Positions 1-9,712 of a stretch of 64,000 nucleotides of DNA are shown here, in pieces. The notes below the pieces were generated by a model, which was given only the letters and a program-made list of their open reading frames with translations, was not told where the DNA came from and did no database searches. The stretch comes from Biomphalaria glabrata. Its lineage: Eukaryota > Mollusca > Gastropoda > Planorbidae. Made by a program: the position numbers and the translations under genes. The stretch lies in contig NC_074719.1 of the NCBI RefSeq assembly GCF_947242115.1, positions 41,420,849-41,484,848 on the forward strand, in the 5' to 3' direction. Within the stretch, counting starts at the first letter, position 1. Each line of letters opens with the position of its first letter.

Positions 1-135
1 TCAGATTTATGGATGGTCCAGGGTTCAAACCCTGCCCGCTCCCATCCCCCGGGAGGTTTGGACTAGGAAGTAATTATCTTCAACTCTAAAGGAACATCCG
101 AAACATGTAAAACATTTTACATCAAAATTAAATCA
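1..135 (+). mobile_element. SINE family R3 copy, truncated by window edge
   Basis: Contains the B-box-like GGTTCAAACCC followed by the family body (TTTGGACTAGGAAGTAA, then ATCTTCAACTCT and CATGTAAAACATTTTAC). The same string order recurs near 3365, 5158, 8285, 42330 (-), 50445 (-), 58385 and 62440 (-). A tRNA-derived SINE is inferred from the B box and the dispersed copies. The head lies off the left edge. Confidence 0.6.
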
Positions 136-534
136 CCTCTTGAATATTATTTGCGAATATGCAGATCCGACAGGGATCCGACTTCGACGGGGGCCGCCTC
201 TGAGTTTTTGTAACACAAACTCTCTTTGTAATCTTGTTAAAATTATTATTGGTTTACTTTTTTAAAAAAAAAATGCATGTTAGGTATACAGGGAAACAAA
301 AATATAATTGGTTTACTTTTCAAAAAAATGTATTTTTGGTTTTACACCTTTTGAAAAATATGTGATTGGTGCTAATGTGTGTTGAAAGAGGAAGATAGAG
401 GAGGGTTCAAAGATAAACATCAACTGTTATTTCCTCTTTATGAGAGAGGTATGAACGTGAAAGTATTTCTTCTGTATTTCTTATTTCTTCTGACAACGGC
501 TTCATATCCTATACTCTTAAGCGAGCTATTCTTA

Positions 535-650
535 TGTGTATGTATGTATGTATGTATTATGTATGTATGTATGTGTATGTATGTATGTGTATGTATGTAT
601 GTGTGTATGTATGTATGTATGTATGTATGTGTATGTATGTATGTATGTAT
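535..650. repeat. (TATG)n / (TGTATG)n microsatellite
   Basis: About 115 bp of nearly pure TATG repeats with TGTA interruptions. The cysteine/methionine/tyrosine-rich open frame across it is an artefact of the repeat. Confidence 0.95.
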
Positions 651-671
651 TATTATATTTAAAATTTATTA

Positions 672-905
672 CTAAAACCGCTTTAACGACTTTTCTTTAA
701 AATTTCAAGGTATAGGTATATAAATGAGAAAAAAAATTCTCAATTCATTGGCCTAAAGGGGAAAACTCGATGTCGACCGTTATATTGGTTTGAAAATATT
801 TCATTATCGAAAAATTAATTTTGGCTAGAATGTTTTATGAATGAAAATTTTCCACGAAGTCAAAGGGGAAAAAAACACCGCTTACGTCACTTACGTACAG
901 CAGTA
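672..905 (+). repeat. dispersed AT-rich repeat R4, diverged copy
   Basis: Shares ordered blocks with repeats near 8745, 31230, 38880, 43370 and 46180: a start like AAAACGGCTTTAACGA, then GACCGTTATA, then TTTGGCTAGA. No coding sequence or clear terminal repeats were seen, so the class is unknown. Confidence 0.45.
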
Positions 906-1280
906 AATTAAAAACTAAAATTTGCATACATGAACAACTTTTATTGAATCAATATACCTAATTAAACATTTGCGCACCATCTTATTGTAGATTATCTACA
1001 CGGCTCTCCGCGATTAAAGTGTAAACAATTAATAAAATTTGAAAAACACAATCACCAAACATAGCTCTGCAAATTTTATTTTCATTTTTTTCTTCTATAG
1101 TTCCATTATAAATTATTCCATAAAAAATGAATGTACTAATTGTTTGTAAACGTCTGTGCATTAACAGAGCGCTACGGTCCAATCTATGGTGAGGGGAGTA
1201 CCAAATGTTCTAGAAAAAAAAAGGCGGAGTTAATTGTTAAGGTTACTTCCGTGATAAGCTAAATTTAGATGCAGCCAGAC
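906..1280. other. no gene or recognised repeat
   Basis: AT-rich intergenic DNA. The 66-codon minus-strand open frame here (982-1182) has no recognisable motif or splice context. Confidence 0.5.
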
Positions 1281-1906
1281 TGCTACGTGACATTTATCTA
1301 TATCTATCTATATCTATCTACATGTTTATTTATACATATTAATTTATGCTACGTGACATATATCTATACCTATCTATATCTATCTATATTTATTTATAAA
1401 TATTAATTTATGCTACGTGACATATATCTATATCTATCTATATCTATGTCTATTTATACATATTAATTTATGCTACGTGACATATATCTATATCTATCTA
1501 TATCTATGTCTATTTATACATATTAATTTATGCTACGTGACATATATCTATATCTATCTATATCTATGTCTATTTATACATATTAATTTATGCTACGTGA
1601 CATATATCTATATCTATCTATATCTATGTCTATTTATACATATTAATTTATGCTACGTGACATATATCTATATCTATCTATATCTATGTCTATTTATACA
1701 TATTAATTTATGCTACGTGACATATATCTATATCTATCTATATTTATGTCTATTTATACATATTAATTTATGCTACGTGACATATATCTATATCTATCTA
1801 TATCTATCTACATGTTTATTTATACAAATTAATTTATGCAACGTGACATATATCTATATCTATCTATATCTATCTATATCTATGTCTATTTATACATATT
1901 AATTTA
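1281..1906. repeat. minisatellite, 60-70 bp unit, ten copies
   Basis: Units start with TGCTACGTGACAT, followed by TATCTA hexamers and then ATTTATACATATTAATTTA. Unit starts are at 1281, 1347, 1411, 1471, 1531, 1591, 1651, 1711, 1771 and 1837. The six central units are exactly 60 bp and nearly identical. The outer units are 64-70 bp because the inner TATCTA run varies. The 161-codon open frame across it exists only because 60 is a multiple of 3, giving a 20-residue repeat; it is not a gene. Confidence 0.95.
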
Positions 1907-2034
1907 TATTTCCATTTCCTACGCTATTTAGATGCTCACACATTGTCTCCACATTTGAACGTTCCTTACTTTTTTTTTTCTTTGTTTCCTTGATTCAAAT
2001 AAAATGTAAATTTATTTTATTTTTAAGGAAATTA

Positions 2035-2673
2035 ATGGGGAATGACTCATCTAAGCGGGATCACTCCAGACTCGGATCTGAAATGGTAAGATCCACAGAG
2101 ATCTACCAAGGAACTGCTTACCGTTACAACTCAACTGACTTGGAAGAACTTAAAAAAGATACTTTAAAACTGAAACTAAGTCTGAGAAATTTTATTGAAA
2201 TTGTAGACGGCATCCTCAGCTTTGACGAGGATGAGGACGAAAGTGACCAGCATTTGGAGACCCGGCTTCTGTTCAAGGTCAAACACAACCAGACTTTGAT
2301 CCACACAATAACCAGAGACCTTGAGAGGCAGTCCAAGATCTTCGACTCTCAGAAAAATGAGGTTCTAATAATCCTGGTAAAAGAAGTGGTCTCTATCGTA
2401 AACAGCTACACAAATAGTTTGTTAATGGCCATCAAGCGATATAAAAGACAAGCTTTAGATTCAGAGGTGCGGTGCAGCTTCGAGCACCTCCGATCAGGGG
2501 TGCACGCGGAGCCCCATTTCATCAAAGTTACAGACTTGGTGTATGACATCATCAGCGAACACCAGGACGTGGACGCAATGTTGCTGCAGCTGATGTCGAC
2601 AGAGACGGAGAGACAGGAGCTGGAGAGGGGCGTGGTGATGATGTTGGTGTATGGTAGACACAGTCTGAGATAA
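2035..2673 (+). CDS. unrecognised 212-aa helical protein, possible N-myristoylation
   Basis: I do not recognise this protein. The frame stays open for 212 codons, with varied composition and codon use like a real gene. I chose the ATG at 2035 because a pyrimidine/T-rich tract ending TTTTTAAG (about 2019-2026) looks like a splice acceptor just upstream, which puts earlier in-frame codons in intron. The product starts MGNDSSKRD, which fits the N-myristoylation pattern (Gly2, small residue near position 6, then basic) and suggests a membrane-attached cytosolic protein. An acidic stretch (FDEDEDESDQ) sits in the first third. The remainder is predicted helical, charged, with leucine/isoleucine spacing and no transmembrane segment. 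There is no tryptophan. It seems to be the only or last coding exon, with a 5' untranslated exon upstream. The nearest AATAAA is at 3024-3029. The function is unknown. Confidence 0.6.
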   Translation: MGNDSSKRDHSRLGSEMVRSTEIYQGTAYRYNSTDLEELKKDTLKLKLSLRNFIEIVDGILSFDEDEDESDQHLETRLLFKVKHNQTLIHTITRDLERQSKIFDSQKNEVLIILVKEVVSIVNSYTNSLLMAIKRYKRQALDSEVRCSFEHLRSGVHAEPHFIKVTDLVYDIISEHQDVDAMLLQLMSTETERQELERGVVMMLVYGRHSLR

Positions 2674-3360
2674 CATCTACTAAATCCAATTTGTTCTTAC
2701 ATCCAATCCACCTTTTCCCATTTCAAAATACAATATCAGCTTTGCTGGATAAGAATTGATACAATTCTTTTACAAAACGTTGATTTCTTAACTGTAATTT
2801 ATTTTCATGTCTGTAATGAGATATTTAGCTACCACAACAAAGAAATCTCTCAATTATTCAGTATGTTTTTTTTATTTGTTTTATTAACTAACTCTGCATC
2901 TGTCATGTCTATTTGTATTTTTTAAAACTATTGTAATCAAATTTCGCATAAAATTCTCATGTTTAATGGCAAAACATGAATCAATTTTTAAAAAAATCAA
3001 CCAATTAGTAAATCAATTATCGTAATAAATTAATTTTCTTTTTATTTAAAAATTGTACTACAGTAAGGGCAGATAATTATAAGCTCGTGCGTTTTAATAT
3101 ACGCATTGTTTAAACAAAAATACTATATATTATTTTCAAATTTTATTAATGAGATATTACAAATGTAAATTAATTAAAATATATTTGTATAATTTATTAA
3201 TAAACTTTTATCGTTTATCAATCTTTGCAAAGACAAATACTTTATGTAGTTCAGTTAAAACTATAAAAAAATGTCTCACTATTATACAATCAGATCTCAC
3301 AAAAAGTAGTAATTTATATCTCTATATCATATGGTAGCGTAACATACGGTGCTTCTATAC
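2674..3360. other. 3' flank of the 2035 gene, AATAAA at 3024-3029
   Basis: Very AT-rich DNA with no further gene. AATAAA at 3024-3029 is the best polyadenylation signal for the upstream gene, which would give a 3' UTR of about 360 nt. Confidence 0.4.
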
Positions 3361-3364
3361 TCTT

Positions 3365-3510
3365 TTCTATTGTTTAAGCCACGGGTGTATGACGCTCCTT
3401 ATACCTGGTCCTTCCCTGTCCGCTCCCATTTCCCGTGGTCCTGCGAGAGATTTGGACTAGGAAGTTAATTATCCTCATCAACTCTCAAGGAACATCCAAA
3501 AACATGGAAA
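3365..3510 (+). mobile_element. SINE family R3 copy
   Basis: Carries the R3 body: CCTGTCCGCTCCCAT, GTCCTGCGAGAG, TTTGGACTAGGAAGTTAA, CAACTCTCAAGGAACATCC. It has an AT-rich end. The B box is degraded. Confidence 0.6.
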
Positions 3511-3759
3511 ACATTTTTTTTTTAATTTTAATTATTGCATATTACAAAACAAAAAAGGTTTCGCCATTTCTAATCCAGTTCTCAGCTGTCTAATTTTTCA
3601 ATGATTGTGTGCCTTCACTGCTATACATATATCTATATGATTTGGTATGAGCTATAGTCGAAAACATTGACTTAGATCGATCCATAACAAGAATACCTAA
3701 AATCTATAATCATTTTTGTGCTATATGTTGTAAATTAATGACCTTTTTTTTCCTTAACG

Positions 3760-3763
<4 letters not shown>

Positions 3764-3799
<36 letters not shown>

Positions 3800-3900
3800 C
3801 AGGTGCAGTGGCGTCACTAGGATGGGTGTCAGCCGGTGCGGTCAGCTCAGGGTGTCACCCCCTCCCCCTCATCCCCCATTAAAAAATAGTTTTCTTTTTG
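3764..3900. repeat. A34 tract joined to a GTGGCGT-type repeat end
   Basis: A run of 34 A (3764-3797) is followed by CAGTGGCGTCACTAGG and a C-rich stretch. Similar GTGGCGTAGC starts occur at about 49001 and 63575, each next to G- or C-rich sequence, so these are probably ends of one dispersed element. The class is not established. Confidence 0.5.
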
Positions 3901-4004
3901 TTTGTTTATTGAGCTGTAATACATATAGTTTATAAATACCTACGTTATTTGATTGTTCAACAACTATAAAATGAGTGTCAATCAAATTTTAAACTTCAGT
4001 TGTA

Positions 4005-4130
4005 ATTGTATCTAAAGTTCACTGGGTTTGAGTAGTCATGTGAAACTCCGCACTCATCCTTAAACTGTGCAATGGAAAACATTGTCATTAATCTACAGCA
4101 CGATTTTGCAACAATGCAACCATAAGTAAA
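4005..4130 (+). mobile_element. LINE 3' fragment, C2H2-tail family
   Basis: The stretch around 4030-4110 (AGTCATGTGAAACTCC, CACTCATCCTTAAACT) matches the better copy at 48600-48680, where it encodes the end of a GLxxSHVK finger. Badly decayed. Confidence 0.45.
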
Positions 4131-4389
4131 TTGCAGTGTTGTTTTTTTTCTCGATTTCAAACTTGAAAACTTATCATTAACTTGATCAAATAATGTCTTT
4201 AAAGATTTCATTTTTAATAAAACTACCCGTTGTGATAGTGTCGTTTGTTCCTTTGACTCAAAGAGTTCTTAATTTTAGTTTTTATAAATCCTTTTTCACA
4301 TGACGCCAAACATATATGCAGATGTTTGTTAAATGATTTAGAGATATTCTATAAAGTCTTAGTAACATGAATCATTTACTGTCAATTTT

Positions 4390-4570
4390 TAGCGGCCCCC
4401 GAAAGGGGAAAAGACGCTATTAGTTTTGTGCGAAATGTCTGTCCGTCTGTCCGTCCGTCCCGTTTAGATCTCGTAAACTAGAAGAGATATTGAAAATCCG
4501 AGTTCACAATATTTTAGACCATTCAAAGTTCGGCTACTTTTTTTTTTCCTGAAAGCGAAAATTCTAATTT
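4390..4570 (+). repeat. dispersed repeat R5 (CTGTCCGTCTGTCCGTCC)
   Basis: Begins with AGCGGCCCCCGAAAGGGG, then GCTATTAGTTT, then tandem CTGTCCGT, then a block like TCTCGTAAACTAGAAGAGAT. A second copy with the same order lies at 54354-54570. No coding sequence. Class unknown. Confidence 0.6.
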
Positions 4571-4782
4571 TAAAATCAATTGTGCAAGCAGTCTTCTATA
4601 ACAAAAAGCTAATTAGTATGCATTATATGTTAGACCTAATTTAAGACGAATATTAATCTTATAAACATCATTTTCGTGAACACTTTTCTATATAGCGGAA
4701 ATTTTTTTTTATTTATTATTATTATTTTTTTTTTTTTGAGGATTCGAAAATGAGATCGAACCTTTTCAAAGAAATTAACTTA

Positions 4783-5005
4783 TTTAGTTCGAACCGAGGG
4801 TCCCGGGTTCGAATCCTGGTGAAGACTGGGATTTTCAACTTCTGAGTCTACCCAGCTCTAATGGGTACCTGACATTAGTTGGGGAAAAGCAAAGGCGGTT
4901 GGTCGTTGTGCTGGCTACATGACACCCTCGTTAACCGTAGGCCACAAAAACAGATGAACTTTACATCATCTGCCCTATAGACCACAAACTAGTTAGGCCA
5001 GGTTC
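4783..5005 (+). mobile_element. tRNA-derived SINE family S1
   Basis: Has a B box (GGTTCGAATCC), then GGTGAAGACTGGGATTTT, CTAATGGGTACCTGACATTAG, GCGGTTGGTCGTTGTGCTGG and a CATCTGCCC end. The A-box half is degraded compared with the best copy at 32002. Confidence 0.75.
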
Positions 5006-5157
5006 ACATCTAACTTTACATTCACTTTCACGTATTCTTTGATCTGCGGGACGGTTGGGGCACTACACAAGATCTGTTAACCTTCTTTCTCCATTCTTAT
5101 CTCTCATTTGTCTTTGATATAATTTCATTCGGATGTTCTTTCTGAAAATATTGAAGC

Positions 5158-5400
5158 CTACCTGGGTGGACCACTGGTCGTGAGGTTTGCGCGCTGGACT
5201 GTCGTTTGGATTTATCGACGATCGAAGGTTCAAACCCTGCCTGCTCCCATCCCCCGTCGTCCTGCGGGAGGTTTGGACTAGGAAGTAAACTATCTTCAAC
5301 TCTGAAGGATTATCTGAATTATGTAAAACATTTTACTTCGGGGGCCGATTTTGAGTTTGTGTTTCCACACAAACTGTCTTTTGTAACCTTTCGATCTCTT
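5158..5400 (+). mobile_element. SINE family R3, most complete copy
   Basis: A tRNA-like head (ACTGGTCGTGAGGTTTGCGC as A-box region, GGTTCAAACCC as B box) is followed by TCCTGCGGGAGGTTTGGAC, the AACTCTGAAGG block and the tail GATTTTGAGTTTGTGTTTCC. I infer Pol III promotion from the paired boxes. Confidence 0.7.
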
Positions 5401-5525
5401 CTCAGTCATTGTATTTCTGTTTGAATGTCGCCTTTTGGAAAATCATCATATACGCCAATGTTTTGAAACTGACATCTACAATACTTCGTCGGTTGTTGAA
5501 CTAAAGAATTTCTGGTTGGTTTGCT

Positions 5526-5640
5526 CCAAATGTATCTGCTACATCACTGATTAATCCAAATGTATCTGCTACATCAATGGTTGCTCCAAATGTATCTGCT
5601 ACATCACTGATTAATCCAAATGTAAGAGCTTTTCTGTTGG
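5526..5640. repeat. 30-bp tandem repeat, about 3.3 copies
   Basis: Units starting CCAAATGTATCTGCTACATC lie at 5526, 5556, 5586 and (partial) 5616. Two alternating unit endings (ACTGATTAAT and AATGGTTGCT) suggest duplication of a 60-bp dimer. Confidence 0.85.
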
Positions 5641-6054
5641 TTCTTAATAATTTCATGTTTTCTCCATGGTTCCAGACATTGAAGCTGCATTTTCATACCC
5701 CTGAAATCCACTCAAGCTTACCCTTTTCTAGACATTTTAAGATATTAAGTTTGTCGGAAGCCAAGCCACAGCGCCCCCAACACAGACATAATACAACATA
5801 ATACAGATGCACAAGAACACTTGCAGGTCTTCATGTTGAAGGCTGGTGACAAAGACGTTAACCAGAAATAGTTTTGGACAAACACTAAACGATCTGTCAG
5901 CGAGAAGTTTCTTGATGAAGGACTTTTCTTCTCCCTTGAATGTGGAGACATGTTGCAAGAACCTTTCACGTCACTTCCTTTTCAATATTTTGTTGTTTTG
6001 TTGATTTTGTTTTACATGTTTTAGTTGTGACTTCAAAATAGCCCAAACATCAAA

Positions 6055-6155
6055 ACAGGACGGCCATGGCGGGCAGGAGTGGGCGTCGGTAGGGTTTGAA
6101 ACCGGAACTCTCGAGACGACACTCCAGAGCACATAACACATGAATAGGAGGCCAT
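6055..6155 (-). mobile_element. SINE family R3 head, reverse orientation
   Basis: On the minus strand GTTTCAAACCCTACCGACGC and the preceding GTGCTCTGGAGTGTCGTCTC correspond to the R3 A/B-box region. Only the head is recognisable. Confidence 0.45.
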
Positions 6156-6221
6156 CAAGTGTTAAGCCTTACTATTTTGGTCTTATATTAAACTAATGTA
6201 ATAGAGTTATTAAGATTGCGA

Positions 6222-6248
6222 TTATATATATATATATATATATATATA
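6222..6248. repeat. (AT)n microsatellite
   Basis: Uninterrupted AT/TA dinucleotides immediately left of the hAT fragment end at 6255. Confidence 0.95.
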
Positions 6249-6254
6249 ACGAAC

Positions 6255-6915
6255 CAGGGCCGGCCCTAACCATTGTGGGGTGCTATGCGAAACGGATTGC
6301 GCGGGGCCCAGTGTGGGTAGGGATACGGATAATAAGTGAAAATTAGGATTTTTTTTATTTGAAAATAAATTTGTCTTTGCATTTTATTCATACTTGACTA
6401 AGTACAACATCACGATCAAATTAACTTTAGTTTAAGAGTCTTATGTGTAGCGAGGTCACACAGTATTTCATCGAAATTCTATTTCCTACAAGAATTACCA
6501 AATGTTTCAATCTATCTTCGAGAATTGTTGACCTCAAGTAATTCTTCATTAGTTTGAGGCGCGAGAAGCTTCTTTCACTAAATGCCACAATTAAAGGTAT
6601 TGTATAATCCCGCTTTTTTTTATCGCGCGTAGGATTGGCATTTTCCATATTGAATGACACCCCAAAATGACAATTTTGTCTATATTTCAGGAGATCTTTA
6701 TGAGTTTTCAAAATATTTGAAAATAAATTCCAGGACTTTTTTGTATATTTTGCAATTTCACGAGCTTTCCAGGAACTCCAGGGAAATCAGGACGCCCGAG
6801 GAATTATAATTTATAATATGGTTTAATTTAATAATTGACACATAACTAGGGGCATATGAAAGTGCCGGGGACACTGCGGTCGCATATGTTTCAGTGACCT
6901 AAGGCCGGACCTTTA
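6255..6915 (-). mobile_element. hAT transposon remnant with dimerisation domain (ZMYM1-like)
   Basis: On the minus strand 6427-6711 encodes FSERSFSRLKLMKNYLRST followed by a leucine-rich stretch. This is the classic C-terminal hAT dimerisation motif (AERSFSKLKxIKxYLRS). The left end CAGGGCCGGCCCTAAC and right-end AAGGCCGGACCTTT look like imperfect terminal inverted repeats. I could not find matching 8-bp target duplications. Only the 3' end of the transposase remains, so it is a deleted, non-autonomous copy. A second partial copy is at 18445-18790. Confidence 0.7.
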
Positions 6916-7201
6916 TCGAAAAAACTTAGCTTCATCTATCATATCTCATGAGATTAAAACCCAGATTTAAGGGGAGTGAATCTCGTTTGGTCTGAAGTCA
7001 AGTAAAATGCTTAACAAGCGCAAGCAACAATATTGCACCATCGCTGTGAAATCTGAACGCTTGCTTCTTTTAAAGAAAAATGAATGCCAGTGCGCATGCC
7101 CCCTGATTTTGTCACCATTGCATTGTGAAACTTGGTCCACATATTTATTTTAATACAATAGTTAGTTTCTAGTAATGTTATAAGTAAAAATCCCAAGAGT
7201 G

Positions 7202-7654
7202 GGAGAACTAACTCTCAAATAAACTCTGCACTCTATCCAGAAGAAATGAAGAAATTAATTGTAAACAAAATAAATGAGAAATGGACGAGCTCTCATCCAA
7301 ATCACAAGAAAGATGACGCTTACTATAAGCTATCCTGACAAGACCAACGTCTAATCTTTCGACTCAGGACCGGACACAACAGAATGCGACAACACATGCA
7401 CCGGAAGCTCAAAATTGGAACCAGTGAAATCTGCCCAGGTGGTGTATCACCAGAGAATGCCGACCACGACCTCCAAAACTGCTCTCTCTACCAAGAGGCC
7501 CGTATAAGACATTGGCCCCAAATCACCCCAATAGAAAGAAAACTACATGGAGAGGTCCCTGATTTGGAAACCACTGCGCAGTTCATCTCATGTATTGATC
7601 TACTAATCTGACCACTCCAACATAACAATGAGAACGATAAAGAAGAAGAAGAAA
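7202..7654 (+). mobile_element. 5'-truncated LINE tail, (GAA)n family
   Basis: Encodes the C-terminal end of a non-LTR retrotransposon ORF2: FRLRTGHNRMRQHMHRKLK, then a Cys-rich knuckle (EICPGGVSPENADHDLQNC) and a stop, followed by a GAA-rich tail. The second knuckle cysteine is replaced (CPGG instead of CPCG in the 14750 and 36774 copies) and one stop interrupts the upstream part. Confidence 0.75.
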
Positions 7655-7757
7655 TATGTTGATATTCTGTTTCATTTTGTAACGGTAACATTACATAGAA
7701 AATGATTATAGTAGACAAATGTTAAACTATGGTCAATGGTGATAATACATTTATTAT

Positions 7758-8280
7758 AGTCCATCGCAGTTCAATAATGACCACTTTGTCACCCAGGAGG
7801 CTGAGGGCTTTGCACTGGGGTTTTGTGTCTCCTCGTGTGGCTGGTGAGACCCATGTGAGCCCGGAATGTTCGGCTGCACACTGGGCAGGTTATTTCAGCT
7901 GGAGCTAGTGTCATTGGCCTTGTTTTTTCTTCTGTGGTGTTTTTCTTCTGCCAGCACTGTTCTTTTTTCCTCAGCAATCTGTGCGCCAGTTTTTCACAGC
8001 GCTACGACATGATGCTCTGTCATGTGCCTGGGTCAATGCTGAGCGCCTTCAGAGAAGCTTTGAGGGTGTCCCTGAAACGTTTTCTTTGTCCGCCTTGCGA
8101 GCGCTTTCCTTCCCTTAATTGGCCATATAGGAGTCCTTTAAGGATGCGTGGTCTTCCATTCTGCAGACGTGTCCTGTCCATCGCAGCTGCGACTGCATCA
8201 GCTTTGCAGACCCGCTCTTCGAAGGACTTCAGTATCTGGTATTTTTTTCTTGCCATTTGACATTCAGTATTTTTCTTAGA
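7758..8280 (-). mobile_element. LINE 3' end with C2H2 finger, reverse orientation
   Basis: Minus-strand reading gives the conserved ORF2 tail: ILKGLLYGQLREGKRSQGG, KRFRDTLKASLKALSIDPGT and, in another frame, TCPVCSRTFRAHMGLTSHTRR, a C2H2-like finger (C-x2-C...H-x3-H). This tail layout is known from animal LINE ORF2 proteins. Frames are broken between the two parts. The 3' UTR matches the copy at 34430. Confidence 0.75.
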
Positions 8281-8284
8281 CATG

Positions 8285-8455
8285 TCATTGATTAACTGGG
8301 CGGTTGGCTGGTCGTGAGTTATGCTCGCTGAACTGTTGTTTGGTCGTCTCGATAGTCCCTGGTTCATACCCTGCCCGCTGCCATGTCCCGTCGTCCTGCG
8401 GGAAGTAGATTATCTTCAACTTTGAAGGAACATCCGAAACATGTAAAACATTGGA
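8285..8455 (+). mobile_element. SINE family R3 copy
   Basis: Has head GGCTGGTCGTGAGTTATGC, GGTTCATACCCTGCC (a decayed B box), the GTCCTGCGGGAAG body and CATGTAAAACATT. It lies between two LINE tails. Confidence 0.65.
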
Positions 8456-8709
8456 CAAACAAAACAACTACTTCTAATTACTTTAGGGACAAACAAGTAA
8501 CATATGCTAGGACAAATTTGTACAAAAGTTCCTTCTTCCCTAGTGCTATTAGAGCATGGAATGGGTTGCCTGAGCTAGCCAGGAAAACTAGTGACTTGGT
8601 AGAATTTAGGTCATTAGTTAATATGAAGGGCTAAATGCATGACGCGTCAGACGTTAATCATCTTCGTTTTTGAAGCAACGTCTGTATTATATAAGATAAG
8701 ATAAGATAT
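8456..8709 (+). mobile_element. LINE tail, 'RAWNGLPE' family
   Basis: Encodes YARTNLYKSSFFPSAIRAW followed by NGLPELARKTSDLVEFRSLV and a stop, then a short UTR and an (ATAAG)n tail. This is the C-terminal end of a CR1/L2-type non-LTR ORF2. Reverse copies lie at 10482, 19580, 25649 and 63090; another forward copy is at 43566. Confidence 0.75.
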
Positions 8710-8744
8710 AAAATATTTTTTCTTTTGTTTTAAAGGCTATTCCA

Positions 8745-9115
8745 TCTTTTCCGGAACGACCATACTTTGTAAGAGGGACTTTTTTTTTCTCTTTATAAAG
8801 AATGAATGAAAAAAAAAAATGGTTAAGCGAATGTATAAATATGTTCACATATTTTAATGATTAGATTTAGATTTAGACTTAGAAGATGGTGCGCACAATG
8901 TTCATGATTATCAATTTATGAAACTCTAGTTCTTAAGCTAAATTTAGATTAATTTCTTTTACATACTTTAAAAAAAAAGGATAGTGGCCATAGTAGAGTC
9001 TCCTCAGTATGAATAACGAGCTAGTAATTCTTTTCCCGACGATATAGATCAACTGTCAAATATCTGGGCAAATTGTTGAAGCCGTTTTCGAGAATCTTGT
9101 CCACCTAGAAGATTT
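8745..9115 (-). repeat. dispersed repeat R4, reverse copy
   Basis: Contains, in reverse, the R4 blocks: AACGAGCTAGTAATTCTTTT, GTTGAAGCCGTTTTCGAGA and the TTAAGCGAATG / GATGGTGCGCACAATGTTC region. Confidence 0.5.
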
Positions 9116-9224
9116 CCAATTAAAGTAATTTTTTTTTTAAATGCTGGTATAAACCTGCCGTAACCTGGCCTTTCTGAACTTAGTTGCAGTGCAAATAGCA
9201 GATAAATCAAGATTCAATTAAGGT

Positions 9225-9382
9225 AGCGACCCTTGGCCTACTTTAAACTCAGCACTAAGGCAAGCTCTGCATTGGCTAGCCTAAAATGTAGATCAAGCCA
9301 GGCGAACTGAGAAACTATAAATAATGTGACTTAATTCACACTCACACTAGTGTGCCTACTGGGGTAACTCAAGCAGAGCGAG
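9225..9382 (+). promoter_or_regulatory. P450 A promoter and non-coding exon 1
   Basis: TATAAATA at 9316-9323 sits in a block (GCGAACTGAGAAACTATAAA) that is clearly related to the region upstream of copy B (TATA 24367-24374) and, more distantly, copy C (TATA 41795-41788). Upstream the A and B copies share CCTTGGCCTACTTTAA-like and GGCTAGCCT motifs. A GTAAGT donor at 9383 and the acceptor at 9686-9688 define a short untranslated exon of about 35-40 nt and a 306-bp intron. The start site (about 9346) is inferred from the TATA position. Confidence 0.6.
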
Positions 9383-9712
9383 GTAAGTTTTTGCAGCCAT
9401 TTTTCTTTTCTCTTGACTAGCAGGGGGCACGATAGCCGAATGGTATAGCTTCTGAGTTCGAATCCTTTCCTTTACGGCGCTTATATCTAGATCTATATAT
9501 CGTGGGAGAGAGAGAGATTGATTGATTTGTTTGTGTTAATGTGGGATTTTTTTACCTGTTTATAGTTGAATGTTTACAATTTTTTTACTAAATATTAAAA
9601 AAGAATAATCTCTTTATCTAGAATTCAAAATTAAAACTAATATTCTGACCTAGCTCCTACGTAACATTTTCAATTTCTAAAATTTCAGAATAACTACACA
9701 CTTCACACGGCC

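Noticed and set aside
379-675. 98-codon frame over the TATG repeat
   Set aside because: The second half is microsatellite-encoded CMYV repeats and no splice or family evidence supports the first half.
1417-1902. 161-codon open frame with a 20-residue repeat
   Set aside because: It exists because the minisatellite unit is 60 bp; composition is Tyr/Ile/Leu only and nothing suggests translation.
7488-7718. Minus-strand 76-codon frame
   Set aside because: Antisense of a LINE tail.
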